Positions 18,183 through 26,942 of a DNA stretch of 64,000 bases are shown in pieces. Source of the stretch: Streptomyces anulatus (GTDB lineage Bacteria; Actinomycetota; Actinomycetes; Streptomycetales; Streptomycetaceae); NCBI RefSeq assembly GCF_000721175.1, contig NZ_JOEZ01000033.1, positions 5,930 through 69,929 of the forward strand, read 5' to 3'. The notes under the pieces were generated by a model. The model ran no database searches, was not told the origin of the DNA, and saw only the letters and a program-made list of their open reading frames with translations. The translations under genes were made by a program, and so were the position numbers. How positions within the stretch are numbered: the stretch's first letter is position 1; the number at the start of each line of letters is the position of its first letter.

Positions 18183-19148
18183 ATGACCGGAGGTCCTGAG
18201 ACCGACCCGGAGGAGCTGCTGAAGGGCCTGACCGTGGACGGTCGGCGTCCTGAGCAGCCCGTGCTGCTCGACGGCCGGGGCCGTCCGATCGAGACATGGC
18301 GGGAGAACTATCCGTACGAATGGCGGATGCGCCGCAGGGCGTACGAGCAGGAGAAGCGGGTCCTCCAGATCGAACTGCTGAAGCTCCAGCGGTGGGTCCG
18401 CGAGAGCGGACAGCGGTTGGTGGTTCTGTGCGAGGGCCGCGACGCAGCAGGCAAGGGCGGGACGATCCAGCGGTTCACCGAGCGGCTCAACCCGCGCGGG
18501 GCACGCGTGGTCGCCCTGGAGAAGCCCAGCGAGCGCGAGAGCGGGCAGTGGTACTTCCAGCGCTACGTGGCCCATCTCCCGACCGCCGGCGAGATCGTCT
18601 TCTTCGACCGCTCCTGGTACAACCGGGCGGGGGTGGAGCGGGTGATGGGCTTCTGCACGCCGGAGCAGTACGAGCACTTCCTGAAGCAGGCCCCGCAGTT
18701 CGAGCGGATGCTCGTCGAGGACGGCGTCCTGCTGGTGAAGTTCTGGTTCTCGGTGTCCCGCAGTGAGCAGCGGACACGGTTCGCGATCAGGCAGGTCGAC
18801 CCGGTGCGCCAGTGGAAGCTGTCACCGACCGACGTGGCCTCGTTGGACCTCTGGGACGAGTACACCACCGCGAAGGTCGAGATGTTCCGGGCCACGGACA
18901 CCGAGTGTGCGCCGTGGACCGTGGTCAAGAACAACGACAAGAAGCGGGGCAGGCTGGAGGCGATGCGCAGCCTTCTGTGGCGTTTCGCCTACGACAGCAA
19001 GGACGAGAAGGCCGTCGGAACGCCGGATCCGCTGATCCTGGGTCCCGCGGACACCTTGCTGGAGCCCGGGGAGGAGCGAGCGGATCTCTCGCCCACCCCC
19101 CTGTCCGGCCGGGCACAGGGGCCGGGCGACCACCCCGCTCAGCCGTGA
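18183..19148 (+). CDS. ppk2: Polyphosphate kinase 2 (PPK2 family)
   Basis: 321 residues, the single-domain PPK2 size. Walker A GRDAAGKGGT (about 85-94), the lid segment with NPRGARVVALEKPSERE (about 102-118) and Walker B FFDRSWYNRAG (about 140-150) identify the P-loop kinase that transfers phosphate between polyphosphate and nucleotides (class I: NDP to NTP). The C-terminal tail of about 40 residues is low-complexity and probably disordered. The ATG is preceded by GGGGACACC, a modest ribosome site. It is monocistronic between a hairpin terminator and a MITE-like element. Confidence 0.92.
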   Translation: MTGGPETDPEELLKGLTVDGRRPEQPVLLDGRGRPIETWRENYPYEWRMRRRAYEQEKRVLQIELLKLQRWVRESGQRLVVLCEGRDAAGKGGTIQRFTERLNPRGARVVALEKPSERESGQWYFQRYVAHLPTAGEIVFFDRSWYNRAGVERVMGFCTPEQYEHFLKQAPQFERMLVEDGVLLVKFWFSVSRSEQRTRFAIRQVDPVRQWKLSPTDVASLDLWDEYTTAKVEMFRATDTECAPWTVVKNNDKKRGRLEAMRSLLWRFAYDSKDEKAVGTPDPLILGPADTLLEPGEERADLSPTPLSGRAQGPGDHPAQP

Positions 19149-19241
19149 CCGTGAGCAGGTGTGCCATCCGGCGACTTCTGAGCTTCGGCTCAAGTGGCGG
19201 TCCGGACGCGGGTGCGGAACGCGCGGACCGGACCGGGCTCA

Positions 19242-19405
19242 GAGCCTGTCGGGTGGTCTTCGATCGAAAAGGCGGACGCGGCCTGGTGCGTGCGGTTCCC
19301 AGGCGCCGAGAGGTCCTCGTTGCGGAGCTGCCAGGGCATCTCGGCAACGCCGGAAGCGTGCGTGCCAGGGCGTGGCCGCCCGGTCAGAGGTCACCCGACA
19401 GGCTC
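19242..19405. mobile_element. MITE-like element, copy 1 (164 bp)
   Basis: Perfect 14-bp terminal inverted repeats, GAGCCTGTCGGGTG at 19242-19255 and CACCCGACAGGCTC at 19392-19405, are flanked by a 3-bp duplication TCA (19239-19241 and 19406-19408). No transposase fits in 164 bp. The right 30 bp are identical to the right end of the 52-bp copy at 45472. TNA duplications are typical of IS5/IS1031-type elements, so this looks like an internally deleted, non-autonomous derivative. The right TCA is also the TGA stop codon of the minus-strand transglycosylase-like gene. Confidence 0.75.
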
Positions 19406-20695
19406 TCAGGCGTCGGCCCCTTCGCCCGGTGCGCAGGGATCGCCGGGTTCTTCCCGGCCGCCCGGTGTCTCCTCGGTCGGGGGCGGCCCGGACGGGGACG
19501 GTGACGGGGTGTCGTCGGCGCAGCCCGGGCCGGTCTCGCCGGGATCGGGGTCGGGCGGTGTGGTGGGTCCGGTCGGGTCGGGGCTGGGGCCCGGGCCCGG
19601 ATCGGTGGGACCCGGGTCGGTCGGATCGGGGCTGGGGCTCGGGCCGGGGTCGGTGGGGCCGGGATCGGTCGGGCCGGGGTCGGTGGGGCCGGGGTCGGTC
19701 GGGTCGGGGCTGGGGCTCGGCGATCCGGGGTCCGTGGGGCGAGGGGTGGGGGTCGGGCTCGGCGGCCGCGTGGGCTGCGGGCCGACGACGACGCCTCCGT
19801 CGCCCTTGCCGGGACGCTTCGGCGCACCGGGCCCGCCGACCGGGGCCTTGGGCGGGGTCTTCCCGCCGGGGCCGGGGCTGGCCGGGAGAACGCCCTGGCC
19901 GTCGGCGACCGGGTGGCTGCCCTTGCGGTAGAACTCCAGCCAGGACAGCACCGTCCGCAGATAGGTGTCGGAGCGGTTGTAGCTGAGGATCGCCCGGTCC
20001 AGGTCGGCTCGGCGGGTCAGGTCGCGGGGCCCGGCACAGAGGTAGTGCCCGGCGGCGAGCGCCGCGTCGTAGATGTTGTTCGGGTCCCGGCGGCCGTCGC
20101 CGTTGCCGTCCGCTCCCCAGGCCGCCCAGGTGGACGGGATGAACTGCATCGGTCCGACGGCCCGGTCGTAGCCGCGGTCGCCGTCGTACGCCCCGTCGTC
20201 GGTGTCCCGGATCAGCGCGAAGCCCCTCCCGTCGAGCGCGGGGCCGAGGATCGGGGTGAGCGTCGTCCCGCGCGCGTCGACCCGCCCGCCGGACGCCTGG
20301 CCGGACTCGACCTTGCCGATCGCCGCGAGCAGCTGCCACGGCAGCCCGCAGCCCGGGTCGCTGCGGCCCACCGCGCTCTCGGCCTTGCGGTAGGCGGCCA
20401 GCACGGTGGCCGGGATGCCCGCCTCGGACCAGGCACGGGCCACGAGGGGATCGGGTTCCGTCCCGGGCTTCTGGCGTGCGGGCGGCTTCGGGGACCGCAG
20501 CGGCGGTAACTCGGTGTGGTAGACGTCGTCGCCCGGTACCTCGGTCCACACGACATCGTCCGACGAGGCAGCCTTCTCCTGCCGGGGCTCGGGCGGCGTG
20601 AACCCGGGGGCCTGGGACGCGGTGAGCGCGGTCATCGCGACGACGGCGGTGGCCGTGGTGCTCAGCCGGCGGCGCACGGTGCGGTTGAAGCTCAT
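19406..20695 (-). CDS. Secreted lytic transglycosylase-like protein with Pro-rich repeat tail
   Basis: 429 residues. A signal peptide (TATAVVAMTALTASQAPG, cleavage near 30) is followed by an SLT/MltB-like domain at about residues 85-265. That domain shows LPWQLLAAIGKVESG with the catalytic Glu, GPMQFIPSTW and a calcium-loop-like DGNGDGRRDPNN. The last 150 residues are a low-complexity Pro/Thr/Asp/Gly tail built from PTDPGP and PSPSPDP units that probably spans the cell wall. The domain cleaves peptidoglycan without hydrolysis. It starts 22 bp after the last Mce-associated gene, on the same strand, so it is likely the last gene of the mce operon. Confidence 0.85.
   Translation of the reverse strand: MSFNRTVRRRLSTTATAVVAMTALTASQAPGFTPPEPRQEKAASSDDVVWTEVPGDDVYHTELPPLRSPKPPARQKPGTEPDPLVARAWSEAGIPATVLAAYRKAESAVGRSDPGCGLPWQLLAAIGKVESGQASGGRVDARGTTLTPILGPALDGRGFALIRDTDDGAYDGDRGYDRAVGPMQFIPSTWAAWGADGNGDGRRDPNNIYDAALAAGHYLCAGPRDLTRRADLDRAILSYNRSDTYLRTVLSWLEFYRKGSHPVADGQGVLPASPGPGGKTPPKAPVGGPGAPKRPGKGDGGVVVGPQPTRPPSPTPTPRPTDPGSPSPSPDPTDPGPTDPGPTDPGPTDPGPSPSPDPTDPGPTDPGPGPSPDPTGPTTPPDPDPGETGPGCADDTPSPSPSGPPPTEETPGGREEPGDPCAPGEGADA
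19550..19745. repeat. Short tandem repeats coding the Pro-Thr-Asp-Gly tail
   Basis: About ten degenerate 9-18 bp units (GGGTCGGTCGGGCC-like on the plus strand) encode the repeated PTDPGP/PSPDPTDPG motif of the transglycosylase-like protein. The repeat number is expected to vary between strains, and the region is prone to slippage and misassembly. Confidence 0.7.
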
Positions 20696-20717
20696 GCGGG
20701 CTTCCCCTCTCCGGGGC

Positions 20718-21464
20718 TCAGCGAGTGAACGTGTCGATGGCGGCGATCAGCCAGGTGTCCCCGCGGCGAACGGCGTCCACGGCGAACATGGCCGCCGCGT
20801 ACGTCGTCTCCTCGTCCTTGCCGGTACGGGTGTTGCTCTGGTCGGCGAAGACCAGCAGCCGGGCGCGGTCGCCGTCGAGGAACTCGACCCCGCTCTCGGT
20901 GACGGTGGTGGTCAGGACGAGCTTCTGCTTCGGGGCCTGCTCCCGTACGTCGGCGAGCATGTCCTTGTGCTGCTGCACGGCCCGGCCGGTCAGATAGGTG
21001 CTCGCCGCACGGTCGGACCGGGCGGGCGAGGCGTAGTCGTACGAGAACACCGCGCCGACCGCCTCACCGATCCGGCCCTTCACCTCACTGGTCCTGCCGA
21101 TGTCGGTGAGCGCGGTGTTCTGCCGGGCCGGCTCGTCGCGGAGGCCGTCGGCCGAGGCGAACGCCCAGGCGGCGAAGGCCCCGAGGAGGACGGTGAGGGC
21201 GCACAGCACGACGGGCAGCGTGCCCCGGAGACGGGAGCCCCGCTCGCGTGGAGCGTTCGCCGGGGCATCAGGAGCGGCATCGGCTTCGGTGCTGGGCTCG
21301 GCCCGCGGATCGAGTTCGGTGGCGGAGGTGCCGGTGGCCGTGGCGGAGGCGGCGCGGGTGGTGGTGTCCGGCTCGGGTGCCGGATCCGTCTCCGCCTCCG
21401 GCGTACGCGGTGGTGCCGTGGCCAGCCGGCGGCGGCGGTTGACGAGGTGACGGGTCGTCGACAT
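20718..21464 (-). CDS. Mce-associated membrane protein (Mam) 4
   Basis: 248 residues: a disordered cytosolic N-terminus of about 80 residues rich in Ala/Glu/Thr/Pro, one TM helix (about 84-106, TLPVVLCALTVLLGAFAAWAF), then an extracytoplasmic NTF2-like domain with RIGEAVGAVFSYDYASPAR and a C-terminal beta sheet ending TWLIAAIDTF. This is the layout of Mas/Mam proteins that stabilise Mce complexes. It is the fourth of four in a row after mceF, with 61 bp to the previous gene and 22 bp to the transglycosylase-like gene. Confidence 0.82.
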   Translation of the reverse strand: MSTTRHLVNRRRRLATAPPRTPEAETDPAPEPDTTTRAASATATGTSATELDPRAEPSTEADAAPDAPANAPRERGSRLRGTLPVVLCALTVLLGAFAAWAFASADGLRDEPARQNTALTDIGRTSEVKGRIGEAVGAVFSYDYASPARSDRAASTYLTGRAVQQHKDMLADVREQAPKQKLVLTTTVTESGVEFLDGDRARLLVFADQSNTRTGKDEETTYAAAMFAVDAVRRGDTWLIAAIDTFTR

Positions 21465-21525
21465 GGGCGGGGGTCCTCTCCGGGCGTGCGGGGCGGGCGA
21501 ATGCGGGCGGATGCGGGGGCGGAGG

Positions 21526-22128
21526 TCAGCCGGCCGTGCTGCCGACGGGCGCCTGGCCGAGCGCGCTGAGCTTCCACCCCTCGGCGGTCCGGGTGAGGCT
21601 CCCGAGCAACCGGCTCTCCTTCACCGCAGGTTCACCCTTCGGCGCGGTCACGGTGACCCGGATCGCCACCATCACCCCTGCGCGGCCCGCCCGTTGGTCC
21701 AGCTCGGTCACCGCGCCGGAGAGGACCTTGGCCGTGCTCACCGTCTTCGCCTCGGCGATCTGCTGCGCGAACGCGTCACGTCCGTCGATGAGTTGGCGGT
21801 GCAGATCTCCGGTGGTGGACTGCTCCCAGCTGTCGAGCCCCTTCTCCAGTGAGCGGTGGTCCAGGGTGTTCATGTTCTGCACCGCCTGTTCGCCCGCCGC
21901 CAGCGCGTCGTCCCGCGCCTGCGCGAAGGACGCCGCGTCGTCGTGCGTGGCCTCGTAGCGGAGCCAGCCGCCCCAGCCCGCCGCTCCGGCCGCGCACACG
22001 GCCAGGGCCAGCGCGGCGATCACCAGCGGATTCCTGGTGCCCGCCCGTACCGCCGCCGCGGGTGCCGTGTCCTCTTCCGCCGTGTCCTGCTCCGCCGTGC
22101 CCTGCTCTGCCGTCCGCTGACGTGCCAT
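21526..22128 (-). CDS. Mce-associated membrane protein (Mam) 3
   Basis: 200 residues from the ATG at 22128, preceded by GGGGAGAGG. A short N-terminus with repeated Thr-Ala-Glu (TAEQGTAEQDTAEEDTA) precedes one TM helix (about 34-52, LVIAALALAVCAAGAAGW) and an extracytoplasmic domain with YEATHDDAASFAQARDDAL and a closing beta sheet (TAEGWKLSALGQAP). It resembles the 173-residue protein at 22811 (RTADGWKVKALTAIG), so the four Mam proteins form two alternating types. Confidence 0.8.
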   Translation of the reverse strand: MARQRTAEQGTAEQDTAEEDTAPAAAVRAGTRNPLVIAALALAVCAAGAAGWGGWLRYEATHDDAASFAQARDDALAAGEQAVQNMNTLDHRSLEKGLDSWEQSTTGDLHRQLIDGRDAFAQQIAEAKTVSTAKVLSGAVTELDQRAGRAGVMVAIRVTVTAPKGEPAVKESRLLGSLTRTAEGWKLSALGQAPVGSTAG

Positions 22129-22187
22129 GTGCTGCCTCTCCCCTGCCTGCCGAACCGGACCGGTGCGCCATCGCTTCCGGCCCGCCC

Positions 22188-22814
22188 TCATATGGAGCCG
22201 ATCTCGACGATCCACCAGCGCCCGCCGCGGAGTTCCGCGGTCACCGTGAGCTGCGCGGAGGCGGTGGTGGGGGCGCGTCCCCGGCGCTCGTAGACCTGGT
22301 CGAGGAAGACCAGGAGGTGGGCGCTGCTGCCGGTCAGCCGGGTCACCCCGGCCTTGACGACCTCGGTGGTGAGCGTCAGCTCCTGGTCGGTGGACTGCCG
22401 CTCGACCTGGCCGAACAGCGCCGCGTACTGCTGGAGCGCCTGGTCGGCCAGGACCTCCTTCGCCGCCGCCCTGGTGACGCCGGTGGCCCCGGGACCGTAC
22501 GAGAAGATCTTCGCGAGCGCGCTGCTGACGTCGCCGGTGACGCGAGCGGTCGCCTCCGTGTCGGTGAGCGCGAGGTTCGCGGTGGCCGGTGTGTCGCGCA
22601 GCTGGCGCCCCTCGGCGTACAGGGCGCCCCCCGTGGCGATCAGGGAGACCGTCAGCAGCACGCCGAGGACGCGCGGCCACCGGCGGGGGGACGCGTCCAC
22701 GGCGTCCGTCGCGTCCACCGCGACCGCCTCTGCCACGGCGTCCGTCGGGCCCGACGCGTCCGTCGCGTCCGTCGTCGTGCTGGTCACCGTCGGCGTCCCT
22801 CCCCGTGCTCTCAT
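22188..22814 (-). CDS. Mce-associated membrane protein (Mam) 2
   Basis: 208 residues. The N-terminal 45 residues are rich in Asp-Ala-Val repeats, followed by one TM helix (about 48-67, VLGVLLTVSLIATGGALY) and an extracytoplasmic NTF2-like domain with SALAKIFSYGPGA and RWWIVEIGSI at the end. It is of the same type as the protein at 20718. Its start overlaps the previous gene by 4 bp, so the two are co-translated. Confidence 0.82.
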   Translation of the reverse strand: MRARGGTPTVTSTTTDATDASGPTDAVAEAVAVDATDAVDASPRRWPRVLGVLLTVSLIATGGALYAEGRQLRDTPATANLALTDTEATARVTGDVSSALAKIFSYGPGATGVTRAAAKEVLADQALQQYAALFGQVERQSTDQELTLTTEVVKAGVTRLTGSSAHLLVFLDQVYERRGRAPTTASAQLTVTAELRGGRWWIVEIGSI

Positions 22815-23332
22815 CGGCCGCCGCCCGTTCCGATCGCGGTGAGCGCCTTGACCTTCCAGCCGTCGGCCGTACGGGCGAGGGTCGCCGCGAACCGCTTGCG
22901 CTGGGTGCCGGCCGCGCCGGTGCGCGGGGTGACCTCGACGTCCACGGTGGCGATCAGTTCCGCCGTGCCCGTGCGCTCGTCCAGTGCGGTCAGCGCCGCC
23001 GATGTGACCTTGCCCCGGGCCGTGTCGCCCGCTGTCGTCAGGGACTTCGCGTCGGCTTTCCGGGTCCGCTTCAGCTGGTCGTGCAACGGTCCCGTCGAGG
23101 AGTCCAGCCAGGCCCGCAGGCCGGCGTCCACCCGCTTGGCGTTCTCGCCGTCCAGGCTGTTCAGCGTGGCGAGGTGCCGCTCGCCCTCGGTCAGGGCCGT
23201 GTCGCGGGCCTTCGCGTAGGACAGGGTGCGGTCGCCGCGCGCCTGCCCGTACGACCAGGCCCCCAGGCCGCAGACCAGGGCGGCTGCGAGCAGCACGGCC
23301 CAGCCGGCCCGGCGTCGGCTGCGGGGGGTCAT
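22811..23332 (-). CDS. Mce-associated membrane protein (Mam) 1
   Basis: 173 residues with a basic N-terminus (MTPRSRRRAG), one TM helix (about 10-28) and an extracytoplasmic domain of about 140 residues. This is the short Mam type, paired with the protein at 21526. Start and stop overlap both neighbours by 4 bp (mceF and Mam 2), tying it firmly to the mce transcription unit. Confidence 0.82.
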   Translation of the reverse strand: MTPRSRRRAGWAVLLAAALVCGLGAWSYGQARGDRTLSYAKARDTALTEGERHLATLNSLDGENAKRVDAGLRAWLDSSTGPLHDQLKRTRKADAKSLTTAGDTARGKVTSAALTALDERTGTAELIATVDVEVTPRTGAAGTQRKRFAATLARTADGWKVKALTAIGTGGGR

Positions 23333-24564
23333 GAGCCGCCTCCCAGGCCCAGCAGCCCGGCCATGCCCTCGGCCGGCGGCCGCGCGGTCGCGGGTCCGCC
23401 GTCCACGGCTCCGGGCAGCTTCATCGAGCCCGGTACGGCCGGTTTCGGGACCGGGCCGCCCTTGGGGGCATTCGCGCTGCCCCGGACGTTGATGCCGGTG
23501 CCGGGCGAGGACGTGCAGCGGGCGGCGGTGTTCACGGCGGGCCCGGCCGAGGTGTCGAGGCCGTTGCGGTAGACCGTGCCGCCGTAGCCGGCGGTGCAGG
23601 GCAGCGGTTCGAAGAAGGTGACGGACATCCCGAACCGGGCGCCGTCGTCGTCGACCGCGCTCGCCCCGGCGGCGGCGACGGCGGGGAGCTTCACGAGGAG
23701 TTCCTCCAGGCCGCGTTGGCGGGTGACGGCGACCTCCGAGGTGGTGAGGAGGTTGGCGACGACGACGCCGAAGGCCGGGTCCACGTCGCGCAGCAGTCCG
23801 CTGATCTGGACGGCGGCGTCCGGGGTGGTCGCGATGAGGCGGCGCAGGTCGCCGTCGGAGCCCTTGAGTTCGGCGGCCAGCTCCTTGGCTCCCGAGGCGA
23901 AGCCCCTGAGGGCCTGCCCCTGTTCGGCCTGGGTCCGCAGGACGCGCTCACCGTCGGCCATCAGCCGGGTGGTGACCGGCAGCGCCTTGTCGGCTGCCTC
24001 GATGAAGTCGCCCCCGGTGTCCAGCAGGACCTGGAGGTCGTCACCGCGCCCTTCGAAGGCGGCCCCGAACTCCTCGACGACGGTCCGCAGGCTCTCCAGG
24101 TCCACGGAGCTCGCCAGGTCGTCGACGCTGGTGAGGACGTCGGTGGGAGGTGCGGGGATGGTGGTGTCGGCCTCGTCGATGACCGAGCCGTCGCCCAGGA
24201 AGGGCCCGTCCTTGCGGGTGGGCCGCAGATCGACGTACTGCTCGCCGACCGCCGAGAGGTTCGCGACGACCGCGGTGAGGCTGTCGGGGATCGGCGGGGC
24301 GTCCTTCTCGATCCGCAGCTCGGCCTCGACGCCCTCCTCGGTCAGCTCGATGGGGCCGACGCGGCCCACGGAGACGCCTCGGTAGGTGACGTTGGAGTGC
24401 GTGTACAGGCCTCCCGTCTGCGGGAGTTGGACCGTGACGGTGTAGTAGCTGCGCAGTCCGACGTAGTGGCCGAGATCGGCGTACCGCACGCCCAGATAGC
24501 CGAGGACCAGAACGGCGATGACGAGGAAGGCTAGGTTCTTCAGCCGGATGGCGGGAGTGATCAC
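23329..24564 (-). CDS. mceF: Mce family protein, MceF position
   Basis: 411 residues: N-terminal TM helix (about 10-28), MCE domain (about 37-115: YTVTVQLPQTGGLYTHSNVTYRGVSVGRV) and a long helical region to about 330. A Pro/Gly/Ala tail contains a Cys pair (LPCTAGYGG and AARCTSSP). MCE proteins form a hexameric channel that carries lipids or sterols from the outer layer to the YrbE permease. It is the sixth mce gene and overlaps mceE and Mam 1 by 4 bp each. Confidence 0.88.
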   Translation of the reverse strand: MITPAIRLKNLAFLVIAVLVLGYLGVRYADLGHYVGLRSYYTVTVQLPQTGGLYTHSNVTYRGVSVGRVGPIELTEEGVEAELRIEKDAPPIPDSLTAVVANLSAVGEQYVDLRPTRKDGPFLGDGSVIDEADTTIPAPPTDVLTSVDDLASSVDLESLRTVVEEFGAAFEGRGDDLQVLLDTGGDFIEAADKALPVTTRLMADGERVLRTQAEQGQALRGFASGAKELAAELKGSDGDLRRLIATTPDAAVQISGLLRDVDPAFGVVVANLLTTSEVAVTRQRGLEELLVKLPAVAAAGASAVDDDGARFGMSVTFFEPLPCTAGYGGTVYRNGLDTSAGPAVNTAARCTSSPGTGINVRGSANAPKGGPVPKPAVPGSMKLPGAVDGGPATARPPAEGMAGLLGLGGGS

Positions 24565-25814
24565 GGTGTCGCCTCCTGCTCGGTCTTCGGCGCCTCGGGC
24601 ACGGCGGCCTGCGGCGTGCCCGGAACGGTGCTCCTCGGCGTGCCCGAAGCGGCTGTCCTCGGCGTGCCCGACACGGCGGGCAGCGGCAGCGGGAGTGCGC
24701 TGCGGGCCGCTGCCGCCGCCCCCTCGCCCTCGGCCGGGGGCAGCGGGATCCCGGGCTCGTCCGGGGTGAGCGGCGGGATGATCTGCGTACCGGGCAGGGC
24801 CGTCACGTCCAGGTAGACGTTGAGGTAGTCGCCCTTGACGCCGCGCAGCACCTCGTCCGTGAAGGGGTAGGTCAGCAGCACCTGGAGGGAGTCGGGGAGG
24901 TCCTGGCCGGAGTCGGCGAGCGCCTTGAGGGTCGGGGCGAGCGCCTTGAGGTCAGCGATCATGTCGGCTTTGCTCCGGTTGATCGTGTCGACGGCCACGA
25001 TGGAGAGGGTGTCGAGGGAGCGCAGCATGGTCAGCAGGGAGCCGCGCTGCTTCTCCAGGACCTTGAGTCCGGGGCTGAGCCCGGTCAGGACCGTGCCGAC
25101 GTCCTGCTTGCGGGTGGCGAGGGTGGCGGAGAGCCGGTTGACGCCGTCGAGGGCCTTGGTGATGTCGCTCTTGTTCTCGTCCAGGTCGGTGACGAGGGTG
25201 TCGACCCGCTTGAGCATGGAGCGGATCTGCGGTTCCTGTCCGGCGAGCGCCTTGTTCAGCTCGGTGGTGATGGTCTTGAGCTGGTTGACGCCGCCGCCGT
25301 TGAGGAGCAGGGACAGGGCTCCGAAGACCTCTTCGACCTCCGGGTTCCGGTTGGTGCGGGAGAGCGGGATGCGGCCGCCGGCGGCGAGCGAGCCGCGTGC
25401 GGTGCCCTCGGGGGGCGGGGCGAGCTGGATGAACTTCTCGCCGAGCAGGCTGGACTGTTCGAGGCGGGCGTAGGCGTTCGCGGGGAGCTTGATCTTCCCG
25501 TTGACCCGCATGGTGACCCGGGCCCGCCAGCCGTGCGGGGCGAGGCTGATCTTCGTGACGCGCCCGACGGACACGTCGTTGACCTTGACCGAGGACTGCG
25601 GGGCGAGGCTGAGGACGTCGCCGAACTCGGCGGTGACCTCGTAACTGCGGTCGCCGAGGTCCGCGCCCCCGGGCAGCGGGATCTGTTCGATGCCGGTGAA
25701 GGAGGGTCCGTCGGGGCGGACCACGACCAGGGCGATCAGGGCGCCGGTGGCGAGCAGGGCCATGGCTCCGACGGCGGCCCGCACGACGGGTCTGCGCCGG
25801 GCGTCGTCGTTCAT
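24561..25814 (-). CDS. mceE: Mce family protein, MceE position (no lipobox)
   Basis: 417 residues: TM helix (about 13-30), MCE domain (about 55-135: YEVTAEFGDVLSLAPQSSVKVNDVSVGRV), a long coiled helical region and a C-terminal tail of SGTPR/PGTPQ repeats. Mycobacterial MceE homologues (for example LprK) are lipoproteins. Here the N-terminus has no cysteine at all, so lipidation is not possible and the protein should be anchored by its TM helix. Overlaps mceD and mceF by 4 bp. Confidence 0.88.
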   Translation of the reverse strand: MNDDARRRPVVRAAVGAMALLATGALIALVVVRPDGPSFTGIEQIPLPGGADLGDRSYEVTAEFGDVLSLAPQSSVKVNDVSVGRVTKISLAPHGWRARVTMRVNGKIKLPANAYARLEQSSLLGEKFIQLAPPPEGTARGSLAAGGRIPLSRTNRNPEVEEVFGALSLLLNGGGVNQLKTITTELNKALAGQEPQIRSMLKRVDTLVTDLDENKSDITKALDGVNRLSATLATRKQDVGTVLTGLSPGLKVLEKQRGSLLTMLRSLDTLSIVAVDTINRSKADMIADLKALAPTLKALADSGQDLPDSLQVLLTYPFTDEVLRGVKGDYLNVYLDVTALPGTQIIPPLTPDEPGIPLPPAEGEGAAAAARSALPLPLPAVSGTPRTAASGTPRSTVPGTPQAAVPEAPKTEQEATP

Positions 25815-26941
25815 CGTCGCGCCCCCTTCTGTTTGCCGGGCTGCTTCTCGGGGGTGCCGTAGACCGTGCCGACCTCCGGCAGCGGCAGGACGGGCAGGGC
25901 CTTGCGGCGGGTCGCGTCGACGGGGGCGAGGCCGGTGAGCCGGCCGGCCGCGTCTGCGGCCCCGGGGTCGACGAGCGGTCCGCCCATGGACAGTTCGTTG
26001 AGGTTGGTGCGCCCGTTGAGGGTGCGGTTGGCCGGGTCGTAGGCGCCCAGCACGTTGCCCGCGGCGAGCGGCAGGGTGTCCATCGCCTCGGCGAGCGAGG
26101 CGCGCTGGTCGACGAGCGCCTGGGTGACGGGCACCAGGGCCTCGACGTTCTTCTTGAGCGAGCCGCGGTTCTTCGCGATGAAGACCTTGACCTGTCCCAG
26201 GGCGGTGCCGAGTTCCTTGAGGGCCGCGCTGAGGTTCTTCTTGTCGTCGGCGAGGAAGGAGGTGACCGTGTTCAGCTGCTGCTCGGCGCTGCGGACGTTG
26301 CCGTCGTTCTCCTTGAGCATGGTGGTGAAGGTCTGGAGGTGGGTGAGGGTGTCGAAGAGGTCGCCGCTGCTTTTGTCGAGCGTCTTGGTGGCCTTGCCGA
26401 ACTGCTCGATGGAGTTCCCGATGGCCTTGCCGTTGCCGTCGAGGTTCTTCGCCCCGGTGTCCAGGAGCCGGGCGAGCGCCCCGTCGGCGTTGGCGCCGTT
26501 CGGGCCGAGCGCGGTGGAGAGTTCGGTGATGGAGGCGTAAAGCTCGTCGACCTCGACGGGGGTGGCGTTGCGGGCTGCGGGCAGGACCGCGTCGTCGGCG
26601 AGGCGGGGGCCGCCGTCGTAGGCCGGGGCGAGCTGGATGTAGCGGTCGGCGACGAGGCTGGGGGCGACGACGACGGCGTGGGCGTCCTGGGGGACGTCGA
26701 CGCCCCGGTCGAGGCGCAGGACGACCTTCACCTCCTCGCCGCGCGGCTCGACGGAGTCGACGGTGCCGACCTTGACGCCGAGGATGCGCAGGTCTGATCC
26801 GGCGTAGACGCCGGTCGCCTGATCGAAGTAGGCGGTGACCGTGGTCTTCCCGTCCTCCTCCAGGGCGCTCACGCCGGTGGCGGCCGCGACGGCGACGAGG
26901 ACCAGTCCGGCGCCGATGCCGATGATGCGGGTGCGTCTCAT
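25811..26941 (-). CDS. mceD: Mce family protein, MceD position
   Basis: 376 residues from the ATG at 26941, which gives MRRTRIIGIGAG and an N-terminal TM helix. A longer upstream start would overlap mceC. The MCE domain (about 32-110: TVTAYFDQATGVYAGSDLRILGVKVGTV) is followed by a helical needle-forming region and a C-terminus with two short conserved blocks (NGRTNLNELSMGGPLVDPG). No Cys pair is seen, unlike A, B, C and F. It begins one base after the mceC stop. Confidence 0.88.
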   Translation of the reverse strand: MRRTRIIGIGAGLVLVAVAAATGVSALEEDGKTTVTAYFDQATGVYAGSDLRILGVKVGTVDSVEPRGEEVKVVLRLDRGVDVPQDAHAVVVAPSLVADRYIQLAPAYDGGPRLADDAVLPAARNATPVEVDELYASITELSTALGPNGANADGALARLLDTGAKNLDGNGKAIGNSIEQFGKATKTLDKSSGDLFDTLTHLQTFTTMLKENDGNVRSAEQQLNTVTSFLADDKKNLSAALKELGTALGQVKVFIAKNRGSLKKNVEALVPVTQALVDQRASLAEAMDTLPLAAGNVLGAYDPANRTLNGRTNLNELSMGGPLVDPGAADAAGRLTGLAPVDATRRKALPVLPLPEVGTVYGTPEKQPGKQKGARR

Positions 26942-26942
26942 G

